Below, one piece after another: positions 39,469-47,926 of a stretch of DNA of 64,000 nucleotides. A program made the translations under genes and the position numbers. The stretch is from Aquabacter sediminis (GTDB lineage Bacteria > Pseudomonadota > Alphaproteobacteria > Rhizobiales > Xanthobacteraceae): contig NZ_JARBFX010000005.1 in assembly GCF_028863665.1 (NCBI RefSeq), forward strand, positions 124,001 to 188,000. The letters run 5' to 3'. Position 1 is the first letter of the stretch. Every line of letters begins with the position of its first letter. The notes under the pieces were generated by a model. The model had not been told where the DNA came from. It made no database searches and saw nothing but the letters and a program-made list of their open reading frames with translations.

Positions 39469-39861
39469 ATGAGTGACTCTCCGCTGTTCCAACCCTTCCC
39501 CGGTTGGGGGACGGGCAGCATGCCCCAGATGCCCTTCAAGTTGCCGGATGCCGCCGTCGGAGCCGCTTGGCCCATGACGCTCGCTCGGACCTATTGGGTG
39601 GACCTGCCCATGGCACTCACGTCCCATTGGCAGCGCTTCGTGGCCTCCCAGGTCCAGGAACAGGGGCGACTGTTCGCTGAACTGTCCAAGGTGGAAAATC
39701 CTGGTGTCGCCTTTTCCAAGGAGATGGCATTCCTCCAGCAGTCCACCCTCGCGGTGGGAGCCGAGATGATGGAACTGGTGGAACTCTGCCAGGAGAAGCT
39801 CCTCAACCCGGCCCATGCGGACACCGCCGCCGAGGCCCCGACCTTCCAGCAAGCCGCCTGA
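39469..39861 (+). CDS. small phasin-like protein
   Basis: 130 residues with an amphipathic helical middle (SHWQRFVASQVQEQGRLFAELSKVE) and no signal peptide, like the phasins that coat polyhydroxyalkanoate granules. The match is by general character, not by a firm motif, so confidence is limited. A GGGAG ribosome site precedes the ATG. Confidence 0.5.
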   Translation: MSDSPLFQPFPGWGTGSMPQMPFKLPDAAVGAAWPMTLARTYWVDLPMALTSHWQRFVASQVQEQGRLFAELSKVENPGVAFSKEMAFLQQSTLAVGAEMMELVELCQEKLLNPAHADTAAEAPTFQQAA

Positions 39862-39876
39862 CTCCTAGGCCAGCCG

Positions 39877-40770
39877 TTATGCGGGGGCGGCTGGCGGGGT
39901 GCGGTTGCGGACGGACAGGCTGGAGCCGATGGAGGCCGCCATGACGCAGGCGATGGCAATCCACTGGCTCACCGTCAGCCGCTCGCCCAGGATGAGGAAG
40001 CCCGACAGGGCCGCGCAGGCGGGTTCGCCGCTCATGAGGATCGAGAAGGTCTGCGCGGGCAGGCGCTTCAGCGCCAACATCTCCAGCGAATAGGGGATGG
40101 CGCTGGATAGAAGCGCGATGCCCACTGCGATGGGCAAAATGTGCGGCGTCAGCAGCGCCGCGCCGGACTGGGCGATGCCAACGGGTAGCACCACGCAGCA
40201 TGCGATCACCATGCCGATGGCGGTCGCCGTGCCGGCGGGAACCACAGCGCTCGTGCGCTGGCCGAAGACGATATAGAGCCCCCAGCAGGCGCCCGCGAGG
40301 ATGGCCAGCACGACGCCGAGGCCATCCAGCGGGCCGGCGCCCGAATGGATGGGCAGCAGAATGGCCACCCCAATGACGGCGAGCGCCACATAAAGCCAGT
40401 CCGACGGCCGGCGGGAATTGAGCACCGCCACCGTCAGCGGGCCGAGAAATTCCAGCGCCACGGCTATGCCGAGCGGAATGCGGGCGATGGACAGGTAATA
40501 AAAGAGGTTCATGAAGCCGAGCGTCGCCCCATAGAGCAGGAGCGGCCGCCAGGCCTTGCCTTGGGGCAAGGCGCGCCAGGGGCGGAAGACCGCGAGCAGG
40601 ATGAGGCTGGCGAAAAAGATGCGCAGGGCCGAGGCGCCGGAGGCGCCCACCACGGGAAAGATGAGCTTGCCGAGGGCGGCGCCGACCTGCATGCAGCAGA
40701 CGGCAACGAACACGGCCAGAAGCGCGAGCCAGACGCCGCGCTGGGTGGAGGCAAGCATAAGACGACTCAA
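39877..40770 (-). CDS. EamA-family exporter, RhtA-like
   Basis: 297 residues with about ten membrane helices in two EamA halves. ILLPIHSGAGPLDGLGVVLAILAGACWGLYIVFGQR and LKRLPAQTFSILMSGEPACAAL match RhtA threonine/homoserine exporters. Probably exports amino acids or similar metabolites. Next to a LysR regulator on the same strand. Confidence 0.85.
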   Translation of the reverse strand: MSRLMLASTQRGVWLALLAVFVAVCCMQVGAALGKLIFPVVGASGASALRIFFASLILLAVFRPWRALPQGKAWRPLLLYGATLGFMNLFYYLSIARIPLGIAVALEFLGPLTVAVLNSRRPSDWLYVALAVIGVAILLPIHSGAGPLDGLGVVLAILAGACWGLYIVFGQRTSAVVPAGTATAIGMVIACCVVLPVGIAQSGAALLTPHILPIAVGIALLSSAIPYSLEMLALKRLPAQTFSILMSGEPACAALSGFLILGERLTVSQWIAIACVMAASIGSSLSVRNRTPPAAPA

Positions 40771-40883
40771 GAAGGCGGGCGAAGCGGCCCGAAGGGAGGC
40801 CCGCGGAGAATGACGCGGCGCGCGCCGGACGCAAGCCCTCTGCGCGGCCGTGTCGCTGGAGAGGGGCGCGTGCGGGCGCGCTT

Positions 40884-41804
40884 TCAGGACGAGGGGGCGG
40901 CCAGCGCGTCCGCCAGTCGGCGGGCGGGCGCGGGCAGCAGGGCGAAATCCACGGCATAAAGGTTAAGCGCCCGGTGTGCCCAGGGGTCGGTGAGCGGGAT
41001 GCTGGCAAGGCCGGTCTTGCCCAGCGCCTGGAAGGCTCCCCTCGCCATCACGCCGATGCCCATGCCGCACTCGATCATCCGGCACATGGCGGACAGGCTG
41101 TTCACCTCCACCCGCTGGCGCAACGCGCGACGCGCTTCCCGTGCCTCGCGATTGAGGCTGATCTGCACCGTGCTTGATCCCCGCATGCCCACCTGCTCGA
41201 AGTCGAGTGTCTCCGCAAAGGGGATTTCCGGTCGTTCGGCCAGGGGATGGTCGGGCCGGGTGACCAGCACCAGGTGCTCGGTGCGATAGGGGCGGGATTG
41301 AAGATGGACCGCGGCCTCGCTTTCTCCGCAGATGCCGAGGTCCGCTTCACCTGCCAGCACCGCCCGCGCCACGTCCTGGCTGCTGCTCTGATGGAGATCG
41401 ATGCGGATCTCAGGGTGGTGCGCGGCGAAGGTGGCGAGGTCCGCGGGGAGGAACTGCTCCACCGCCGAGGCGCTCGCGGCCAGGCGCACCCGTCCGCGCA
41501 CCCCTTGGGAGAATTCGTCCAGCGCGCTCCGCAGGCGCTCTACTTCGACCAATATGTCGAGGCCGTGTTCCATCACCTGCGCGCCCAACAAGGTGGGCCG
41601 GACACCCCGGGCATGGCGCACCAGAAGCGGACCACCCAGAAGGCGCTCCAGGTCCGCGATGCGCCGGCTGAGGGCGGAGGCTGCGATACGTCCCCGCTCA
41701 GCCGCGCGGGCAATGCTCCCGGTCTCACAGACGAGGACGAACAGGTCCAGTGTGCCGAGATCGATCTGCCGTAAAAATGTGCGAGATGCGGCTGGTGAGG
41801 GCAT
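40884..41804 (-). CDS. LysR-family transcriptional regulator
   Basis: 306 residues from the ATG at 41804 (MPSPAASRT). The HTH is at about 15-75 (DLFVLVCETGSIARAAERGRIAASALSRRIADLE), followed by the periplasmic-binding-like effector domain. It is divergent from the pyrE-like gene, so it may control that pair and also the exporter downstream. Confidence 0.9.
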   Translation of the reverse strand: MPSPAASRTFLRQIDLGTLDLFVLVCETGSIARAAERGRIAASALSRRIADLERLLGGPLLVRHARGVRPTLLGAQVMEHGLDILVEVERLRSALDEFSQGVRGRVRLAASASAVEQFLPADLATFAAHHPEIRIDLHQSSSQDVARAVLAGEADLGICGESEAAVHLQSRPYRTEHLVLVTRPDHPLAERPEIPFAETLDFEQVGMRGSSTVQISLNREAREARRALRQRVEVNSLSAMCRMIECGMGIGVMARGAFQALGKTGLASIPLTDPWAHRALNLYAVDFALLPAPARRLADALAAPSS

Positions 41805-42003
41805 TTTGTGTGCAATCGATGTCCGGTGCGGCACGCTTGGGCGATGACCTCGCCCCTTCATTCCGAAGGCAAGGGACGGGCCGGCGCCACACCGCGCGCC
41901 ACATGCCGCGCCTCATGGCATCGCCAATCGCGATGGCTCGCCGGAAGATTTTGAACTTCTCCCGCGTCTTGGGACGCTCCTAGGTTGCGGCCCCGCACCT
42001 GCC

Positions 42004-42699
42004 GTGGCCCATTTGTCCATGCCCGCACCGTCCATTTCCTGTCCCGCCGCCGCTCGCGTCGCCTCCATCCTGGTGGGGATCGGGGCGGTGCGCATCACCA
42101 CGGCGCAGCCCTTCGTCTACACGTCCGGCTGGGCGAGTCCGGTCTATGTGGACACGCGGCTCCTGATGTCGGACGTGAGCCTTCGGACGGAGATCATGGA
42201 TCTCGCCGCCACGGCCATGGCGCCGGTGGTGGAGGAACGCGGCATCAACGCCGTCGTGGGCGCGGAAAGCTCGGGCATCGCGTTTGCGGCTTGGCTGGCC
42301 GAGCGTCTCGCCTTGCCGCTGCTCTATCTGCGCAAGCGCCCCATGGGCTGGGGCCAGGCCGCGCGTCTGGAAGGCCGCCTGCCGCCAGCGGCGTGCCTCC
42401 TTTATGTGGACGATGTCACCACCGATGGCCGCTCCAAGCTCGCCGCCGCGAAGGCCCTGCGCCAGGGGGACGCGGCGGTGGACGATGTGCTGGTGATCCT
42501 CGACTACGCCATCTATCCCCGCACGGCCGGTCTGGCCGATGCCGCCGCGCCCCGCATCCATGCCTTGACCCATTGGCCGGACTTGCTGGCCGCCTTGCGC
42601 GCCGAGGGCGGGTTGAGCGCCGAGGCCGAGCGCACGCTGGCCGCCTTCGACGCCGACCCTGTGCGGTGGTCGCTGGAGAATGGCGGAGTGGGGGCGTGA
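42004..42699 (+). CDS. pyrE: orotate phosphoribosyltransferase-like protein
   Basis: 231 residues from a GTG at 42004 (ATG at 42019 is an alternative). PRPP-binding motif CLLYVDDVTTDGRS and TSGWASPVYVDTRLL are typical of PyrE. It makes OMP from orotate in pyrimidine synthesis. Its stop overlaps the start of the hydrolase gene, so it is tied to pyrimidine or hydantoin breakdown; it may be a salvage paralogue rather than the housekeeping pyrE. Confidence 0.88.
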   Translation: MAHLSMPAPSISCPAAARVASILVGIGAVRITTAQPFVYTSGWASPVYVDTRLLMSDVSLRTEIMDLAATAMAPVVEERGINAVVGAESSGIAFAAWLAERLALPLLYLRKRPMGWGQAARLEGRLPPAACLLYVDDVTTDGRSKLAAAKALRQGDAAVDDVLVILDYAIYPRTAGLADAAAPRIHALTHWPDLLAALRAEGGLSAEAERTLAAFDADPVRWSLENGGVGA

Positions 42700-43952
42700 G
42701 CGGGCGGGCGCAATTGGCGGCGGACCTCTTCGAGGAGATCCGCGCCCTCTCCGACGACGGCGTCGGCGTCACCCGCGAGGCCTACGGCGCGGGAGAGGAA
42801 GCCGCCATGCAGGCTGTGGAGCGCTGGGCCGCTGCGTTCGGCTTCACCGCTGCCCGCGACCGGTACCAGAATCTGTGGCTGCGCCTGCCCGAGGACAATC
42901 GGGCGGAGCCGCCCATCGTGATCGGCTCCCATCTGGATTCCGTGCCGCAAGGCGGGAATTTCGATGGGCTGGCCGGCGTCATCGCGGGCCTGCTCGTCCT
43001 GAAAGACCTCAAGGGGCGGGCGCGTCAGGTGCCGCCTGTCCGGGTGCTGGCGCTGCGGGGCGAGGAAAGTGCCTGGTACGGCAAGGCCTATACGGGCTCG
43101 CTCGCCCTGACCGGCCAGCTTCCCGCCAGCGCGCTGGCGCTGCGCCATCGCAGTGGAACCGGGACGCTGGGGGAGGCCATGGCCCGCAGCGGCGTGGATG
43201 TGGATGCGGTCGGGCGTGGCGAGGCGCTGGTGGGTCCCGCCGACATGGCCGCCTGGCTGGAACTCCATATCGAACAAGGACCGGTCATGATTGCCCGCCA
43301 GTGGCCGGCGGCGGTGGTCACCGGCATTCGCGGCAATATCCGCCATACCACCGTGACCTGCCAGGGCGAGGCGGGGCACTCTGGCGCCGTCCCCCGCTGG
43401 CTGCGCAAGGATGCGGTGCTGGCGGTGGCGGACCTGCTCTCTCGCCTGGATGAGCATTGGCGGGTCCTGCTCCAGATGGGCATGGACCTGGTGATGACCG
43501 TGGGCATCCTTGCCACGTCGCCAAAATCCCATGCGGTGTCGGTGATCCCGGGAGAGGCGCGCTTCAGCTTCGAGGTGCGCAGCCAGGACAAGGATACCCT
43601 TGAGCGCTTTTATGAACTGATGCTCCAGGAATGCCAGACGGTGGGGCAGGCGCGGGGCGTCTCCTTCTCCTTCGATGAACGCCTCATTTCCGCGCCGGCC
43701 ACCATGGACCGCGGCTGGATCGAGCGCCTGGAGGCGGCCGGCCATGTCCTCGGACATCCGGTGGAGCGCATGCCCAGTGGGGCGGGTCATGATGCGGCGG
43801 TGTTTGCCAATGCCGGAATCCCTTCCGCGATGGTGTTCGTGCGCAATGCCAACGGATCGCACAATCCGAGCGAAGCCATGGAGATCAAGGACTTCCTGGC
43901 CGGGGTGGACCTGCTCTCTGCTGCCGTTACCTCAACACCGCCTGCCGCTTAG
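42696..43952 (+). CDS. M20-family Zn hydrolase (N-carbamoyl-beta-alanine/allantoate amidohydrolase type)
   Basis: 418 residues starting with GTG at 42696, overlapping pyrE (GTGA). Metal-site motifs GSHLDSVPQGGNFDG, RGEESAWYGKAY, HIEQGP, GHSGAVP and GAGHDAA are intact. Family members cut the carbamoyl group from N-carbamoyl amino acids, beta-ureidopropionate or allantoate. With dihydropyrimidinase at 54.5 kb it suggests reductive uracil/thymine breakdown (the third step). Confidence 0.9.
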   Translation: MSGRAQLAADLFEEIRALSDDGVGVTREAYGAGEEAAMQAVERWAAAFGFTAARDRYQNLWLRLPEDNRAEPPIVIGSHLDSVPQGGNFDGLAGVIAGLLVLKDLKGRARQVPPVRVLALRGEESAWYGKAYTGSLALTGQLPASALALRHRSGTGTLGEAMARSGVDVDAVGRGEALVGPADMAAWLELHIEQGPVMIARQWPAAVVTGIRGNIRHTTVTCQGEAGHSGAVPRWLRKDAVLAVADLLSRLDEHWRVLLQMGMDLVMTVGILATSPKSHAVSVIPGEARFSFEVRSQDKDTLERFYELMLQECQTVGQARGVSFSFDERLISAPATMDRGWIERLEAAGHVLGHPVERMPSGAGHDAAVFANAGIPSAMVFVRNANGSHNPSEAMEIKDFLAGVDLLSAAVTSTPPAA

Positions 43953-44074
43953 CTCTACCGGGGGTATCAGGCTTTTGTCGTCAGCTGCGCAAAACTGGCC
44001 CGCGGTTTGCTTTCCTTGAGCCAGCAACCAGGGGTTCCGAACCCATCACCGGTGCAGAAGGGGTCCAATCCGTC

Positions 44075-44866
44075 ATGCTGTCCAAGCGCAGTTTCCTCGT
44101 CGCCCTCAGCCTGTCCCTCGCCACGTTCGCCGCCGGGGGCGCCATGGCGCAGAGCCAGCTGGACGACATCCTCAAGGCCAAGGTGCTGAAGATCGGCGTC
44201 CCCACCGACTACCCGCCCTATGGCTTCGTCGGTCCTGACCTTCAGCCCATGGGCCTCGACATCGATGTGGCAAAGCTGATCGCCGACAAGATGGGCGTGA
44301 AGGCGGAGCTGGTGCCGGTGGTCAGCGGAAACCGCATCCCCTACCTCCAGACCAAGAAGGTGGACCTCGTCGTCTCCACCCTCGGTCGCAATGAAGAGCG
44401 GATGAAGATCATCGACTTCTCGGTGGCCTATGCGCCCTTCTACCAGGGCGTGTTCGCCCTGAAGACCACCAATATCAAGAGCTTCGATGATCTCGCGGGC
44501 AAGACCGTGGCCGTGACACGCGGCGCCATGGAAGATGAGATGCTGGCCAAGGTGGCGCCGGCTTCCACCAATGTGAAGCGCTTCGAGGACCAGGCCGCCA
44601 CCACCGCCGCCTTCGCCGCCGGCCAGACCGAGGTGATCGCCACCAGCGTCTCCAATATCGGCGTGCTCGCCCAGAAGAATCCCAGCCTTGGCGTCGAATA
44701 CAAGCTGCTGCTGCGCGACAGCCCCTGCTTCGTGGGCATTGCCAAGGGCGAGGACGCCCTGCGGGCCAAGGTGAACGAGATCCTGCTGGCCGCCAAGGCA
44801 GACGGAACGCTGGAGAAGCTCTCCCAGAAGTGGCTGAAGCGCGGGACGGGGGACCTGCCGCTCTGA
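44075..44866 (+). CDS. polar amino-acid-type ABC transporter substrate-binding protein
   Basis: 263 residues with a signal peptide of about 25 residues (VALSLSLATFAAGGAMAQ). SBP_bac_3 family: ADKMGVKAELVPV, KVDLVVSTLGRNEERMKIIDFS. Periplasmic. First gene of an SBP-permease-permease-ATPase operon; the substrate is probably an amino acid or pyrimidine-derived compound such as an N-carbamoyl amino acid, from its neighbours. Confidence 0.92.
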   Translation: MLSKRSFLVALSLSLATFAAGGAMAQSQLDDILKAKVLKIGVPTDYPPYGFVGPDLQPMGLDIDVAKLIADKMGVKAELVPVVSGNRIPYLQTKKVDLVVSTLGRNEERMKIIDFSVAYAPFYQGVFALKTTNIKSFDDLAGKTVAVTRGAMEDEMLAKVAPASTNVKRFEDQAATTAAFAAGQTEVIATSVSNIGVLAQKNPSLGVEYKLLLRDSPCFVGIAKGEDALRAKVNEILLAAKADGTLEKLSQKWLKRGTGDLPL

Positions 44867-45009
44867 GCCAGCCCTGACGCTGGGCCGGGTCGGGGGATCC
44901 GACCCAGCGTGGGTGCGTCGCCTTTCCCCGAGAACGGGGCGGATGGCCGGCAGTGAGCCGAGCTAATCCGCGCGGCGCCTGACCTTCTTCCGCCTTCCGG
45001 ATTCGCCCC

Positions 45010-45672
45010 ATGCGCGTCGCACTCGATTTCTGGCCCCTTCTTGCCCAATGGCACTTGCTCCTGGTGGGCGCGGCCTGGACGCTGGGCCTGACCGCCATTG
45101 CCACCCTTCTTGGCTCGGCGATCGGCGTCGCCTGCGCCTGGGCGCGCGCCAAGGGGCCACGGCCGCTCGCGCTCGTCACCGCCGCCTATGTGGAGGTGAT
45201 CCGCAACACGCCCTTCATCGTGCAGCTCTTTTTCATCTTCTTCGGCCTGCCGGCGGCGGGCGTGAAGCTGACCCCCCTCACAGCCTCCATCCTGGCCATG
45301 ACCATCAATCTGGGGGCCTACGCCACCGAGATCATCCGCGCCGGAATCATCTCGACGCCGCGCGGCCAGATCGAAGCGGGGGAGAGCCTCGCGCTCAGCC
45401 GGGTGCAGGTCTTCACCCATGTCATCCTGCCGCCCGCCTTGAAGCGGGTGTGGCCGGCGCTGGTGAGCCAGATCATCATCGTCATGCTGGGTTCGGCGGT
45501 GTGCGGGCAGATCTCCATGGAAGAGCTGAGCCACGCGGCCAATCTTATCCAGAGCCGCAATTTCCGGGCCTTCGAGGCCTATATCGTGGCGACCGTGATC
45601 TATCTCGGCCTCGCCATTGCCGTGCGCCGCCTGCTCAACTGGGTGGGCCCGCGTTTCGTGTTCGGACGCTAG
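45010..45672 (+). CDS. amino-acid-type ABC transporter permease 1
   Basis: 220 residues with about five membrane segments and the HisM/GlnP-family loop (GAYATEIIRAGIISTPRGQIEAGESLALS), which contacts the ATPase. Separated from the second permease by 9 bases. Confidence 0.93.
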   Translation: MRVALDFWPLLAQWHLLLVGAAWTLGLTAIATLLGSAIGVACAWARAKGPRPLALVTAAYVEVIRNTPFIVQLFFIFFGLPAAGVKLTPLTASILAMTINLGAYATEIIRAGIISTPRGQIEAGESLALSRVQVFTHVILPPALKRVWPALVSQIIIVMLGSAVCGQISMEELSHAANLIQSRNFRAFEAYIVATVIYLGLAIAVRRLLNWVGPRFVFGR

Positions 45673-45681
45673 GAGGCGCGG

Positions 45682-46335
45682 ATGGTTGACTTCACCTTCT
45701 GGGACATCCTGCGCAACCTGCTGCTCGCGGCCCGCTGGACCGTGATCCTCTCCCTCATCGCCTTCGTGGGCGGGGGCGTGGTGGGCCTCGCCCTGCTGGT
45801 CATGCGCCTGACCAAGAACAAGGTCGCCGACAAGGTGATCGGTGGCTATGTGCAGCTCTTCCAGGGCACGCCGCTGCTGATGCAGCTCTTCCTGCTCTAT
45901 TTTGGCATTGCGCTGTTCGGCATCGATACCTCGCCCTGGGTCGCGGCGGCCCTGGCGCTGACCCTCTATACATCGGCCTATCTCACCGAGATCTGGCGCG
46001 GCTGCGTGGAGGCCATCCCCAAGGGTCAGTGGGAGGCGTCCTCTTCGCTTGCCTTGTCGTTCGGCCAGCAGCTCAGCCACATCATTCTGCCCCAGGCGCT
46101 CAAGATCGCCGTGCCGCCCACGGTGGGCTTCCTGGTGCAGGTCATCAAGGGGACGGCACTGGCCTCGGTCATCGGGTTCGTGGAACTGACCAAGGCCGGC
46201 GGGATGATCGCGAACGTCACCTACCAGCCCTTGCTGGTCTATGGCTGCGTTGCGGCGATCTACTTCATCCTGTGCTTCCCCATCAGCCTTTATGCCGGTT
46301 CGCTCGAAAGGAAACTCCATGTCGGCCGCCACTGA
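45682..46335 (+). CDS. amino-acid-type ABC transporter permease 2
   Basis: 217 residues, same family as the first. Loop TSAYLTEIWRGCVEAIPKGQWEASSSLALS faces the ATPase. Its end overlaps the start of the ATP-binding gene by 17 bases. Confidence 0.93.
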   Translation: MVDFTFWDILRNLLLAARWTVILSLIAFVGGGVVGLALLVMRLTKNKVADKVIGGYVQLFQGTPLLMQLFLLYFGIALFGIDTSPWVAAALALTLYTSAYLTEIWRGCVEAIPKGQWEASSSLALSFGQQLSHIILPQALKIAVPPTVGFLVQVIKGTALASVIGFVELTKAGGMIANVTYQPLLVYGCVAAIYFILCFPISLYAGSLERKLHVGRH

Positions 46336-47119
46336 GCCGTCGCAGGCGGGCTCCGTGCTCGTCGCCCCGCACACCGAGGTGGGTGCGCCCATCGTGCGCA
46401 TCACGGCGCTGCGCAAGTCCTATGGCGACCACGAGGTGCTGAAGGGCATCGACCTCGACGTGAAACGCGGCGAGGTGGTGGCCATCATCGGCAAGTCCGG
46501 CTCGGGCAAGAGCACGCTCCTGCGCTGCATCAACGGCCTGGAGGTGTTCCAGGAGGGCTCGCTGATCGTGGATGGCAAGCCCCTGCTGCACGACAGCGCG
46601 CTCGCCATGCGCGACCTGCGCCAGCGGGTGGGCATGATCTTCCAGAGCTTCAACCTGTTTCCCCACCTGTCCGTGGGGCGCAACGTCATGCTGGCGCCCC
46701 GGCTGGTGAAGAAGCGCAAGGGCGAGGAGAACGAGGCGCGGGCCCGGCAGTTGCTCGCCCGCGTCGGCCTGGCCGAGAAGTTCGACGCCATGCCCGAGCA
46801 GCTGTCCGGTGGCCAGCAGCAGCGCGTCGCCATCGCTCGGGCGCTGGCCATGGATCCGGCGGTCATGCTCTGCGACGAGATCACCAGCGCGCTTGATCCG
46901 GAACTGGTGGGCGAGGTGCTGCGGGTGGTGGAAAGCCTGGCAGACGAGGGCATGACGCTGCTCATGGTCACCCATGAGATGAATTTCGCCCGCAAGGTGG
47001 CGGACCGCGTCATCTTCATGCACCAGGGCCGCGTCCACGAGGCCGGGCCCCCGGCGGAGCTGTTCGGCGCGCCCCAAACGGCGGAACTCAAGCAGTTCCT
47101 CTCGTCCATCCACGATTGA
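46319..47119 (+). CDS. amino-acid-type ABC transporter ATP-binding protein
   Basis: 266 residues from the ATG at 46319. Walker A GKSGSGKST, signature LSGGQQQR and Walker B VMLCDEITSALD, His-loop MVTHEMNFA. GlnQ-like. It completes the four-gene transporter that starts at 44075. Confidence 0.95.
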   Translation: MSAATEPSQAGSVLVAPHTEVGAPIVRITALRKSYGDHEVLKGIDLDVKRGEVVAIIGKSGSGKSTLLRCINGLEVFQEGSLIVDGKPLLHDSALAMRDLRQRVGMIFQSFNLFPHLSVGRNVMLAPRLVKKRKGEENEARARQLLARVGLAEKFDAMPEQLSGGQQQRVAIARALAMDPAVMLCDEITSALDPELVGEVLRVVESLADEGMTLLMVTHEMNFARKVADRVIFMHQGRVHEAGPPAELFGAPQTAELKQFLSSIHD

Positions 47120-47233
47120 GGCGCGGGCTTTCGCACCACAGAAGAACGTCAGACAGCCCGGAGAACGCCACCCGCGAGGTGCGTCCGGGCCGTCATGTCT
47201 TTAAGTGGAGGCTTGCGCCTGAAAGGGTTGTCC

Positions 47234-47494
47234 TCAGCGAGTGCCCTTCAGGTATTCCTTGCCGTCGGCGCCCATGGCCCAATAGTTGGTCCGGCCATCC
47301 GCCAGCCGCTCGGGCCGGTTAGAGCCGCTGACGTCTGTGATTGATCCCTCTTGGTTCTTTTCCCAGCCATTATACCAGGGTCGCCCACTTGCGCCGACAG
47401 TCCATTTCCCGCCGGCTGCCACAACGGTGCCTCCGCTGACGGGAATGAGTTCGTCGTCGGACAGCATCTGGTTCTCATTGGGCTCATTGGACAT
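47234..47494 (-). CDS. double-glycine leader precursor peptide (candidate bacteriocin/RiPP)
   Basis: 86 residues from the ATG at 47494 (AAGGAG 8 bases upstream; an ATG at 47500 is too close). The leader carries LSDDELIPVSGG, with Gly-Gly at residues 21-22, the cleavage site of C39-peptidase ABC exporters. The mature part is 64 residues, rich in Gly, Trp, Asn and charged residues (KWTVGASGRPWYNGW) and has no cysteine, so lanthionine or disulfide links are not possible. No modifying enzyme gene is adjacent. The exporter genes lie upstream on the same strand. The activity is unknown. Confidence 0.8.
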   Translation of the reverse strand: MSNEPNENQMLSDDELIPVSGGTVVAAGGKWTVGASGRPWYNGWEKNQEGSITDVSGSNRPERLADGRTNYWAMGADGKEYLKGTR

Positions 47495-47926
47495 GGTCAT
47501 CTCTCCTTTCTCTCGCAAGATGCTCCTGCAGACAGGGCTTTGATGCCGCGCATCGCGCCACCCTCAGCTCCGTGGGAGTCTGCTCTCGTACGTTTTTAAC
47601 CGGGAGAAGTGATCGGTGGATCTGCGAGTTGATTTAAATTTCTGCCCCCGCTTTCGGATCGCACCTCAATTCAACCCGGTACGCCGAACAATATGCCAAA
47701 TGTTCATTATGTTGGTGTGATAAAATTGTGAAAATTGATGTCTAAAGGGAGGAGTTTTTGAAAGAATGCGTAGCAATTATATTTAATCGGGTGATATAAA
47801 CATTCTTAATGGCTCATCGGATGCTTTAGATTTCCAAGCTAGTGCCCAAGCCCTTCCTGGAACCGTATGCTCTCAAATGGTATCGCTGGGCGATCTGAGG
47901 TGACGGCAGCTCTCTTTGATTGTGTC
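47495..47926. other. A+T-rich gene-free stretch upstream of the precursor peptide gene
   Basis: Strongly A+T-rich around 47680-47830 compared with the rest of the window. No second peptide gene with a double-glycine leader was found. It probably holds the promoter of the precursor gene, and perhaps a terminator for the exporter operon. The A+T shift is a sign of transfer. Confidence 0.5.

Noticed and set aside
44440-46416. 658-residue minus-strand open frame
   Set aside because: Antisense to the ABC permease genes; His/Gln-rich shadow.
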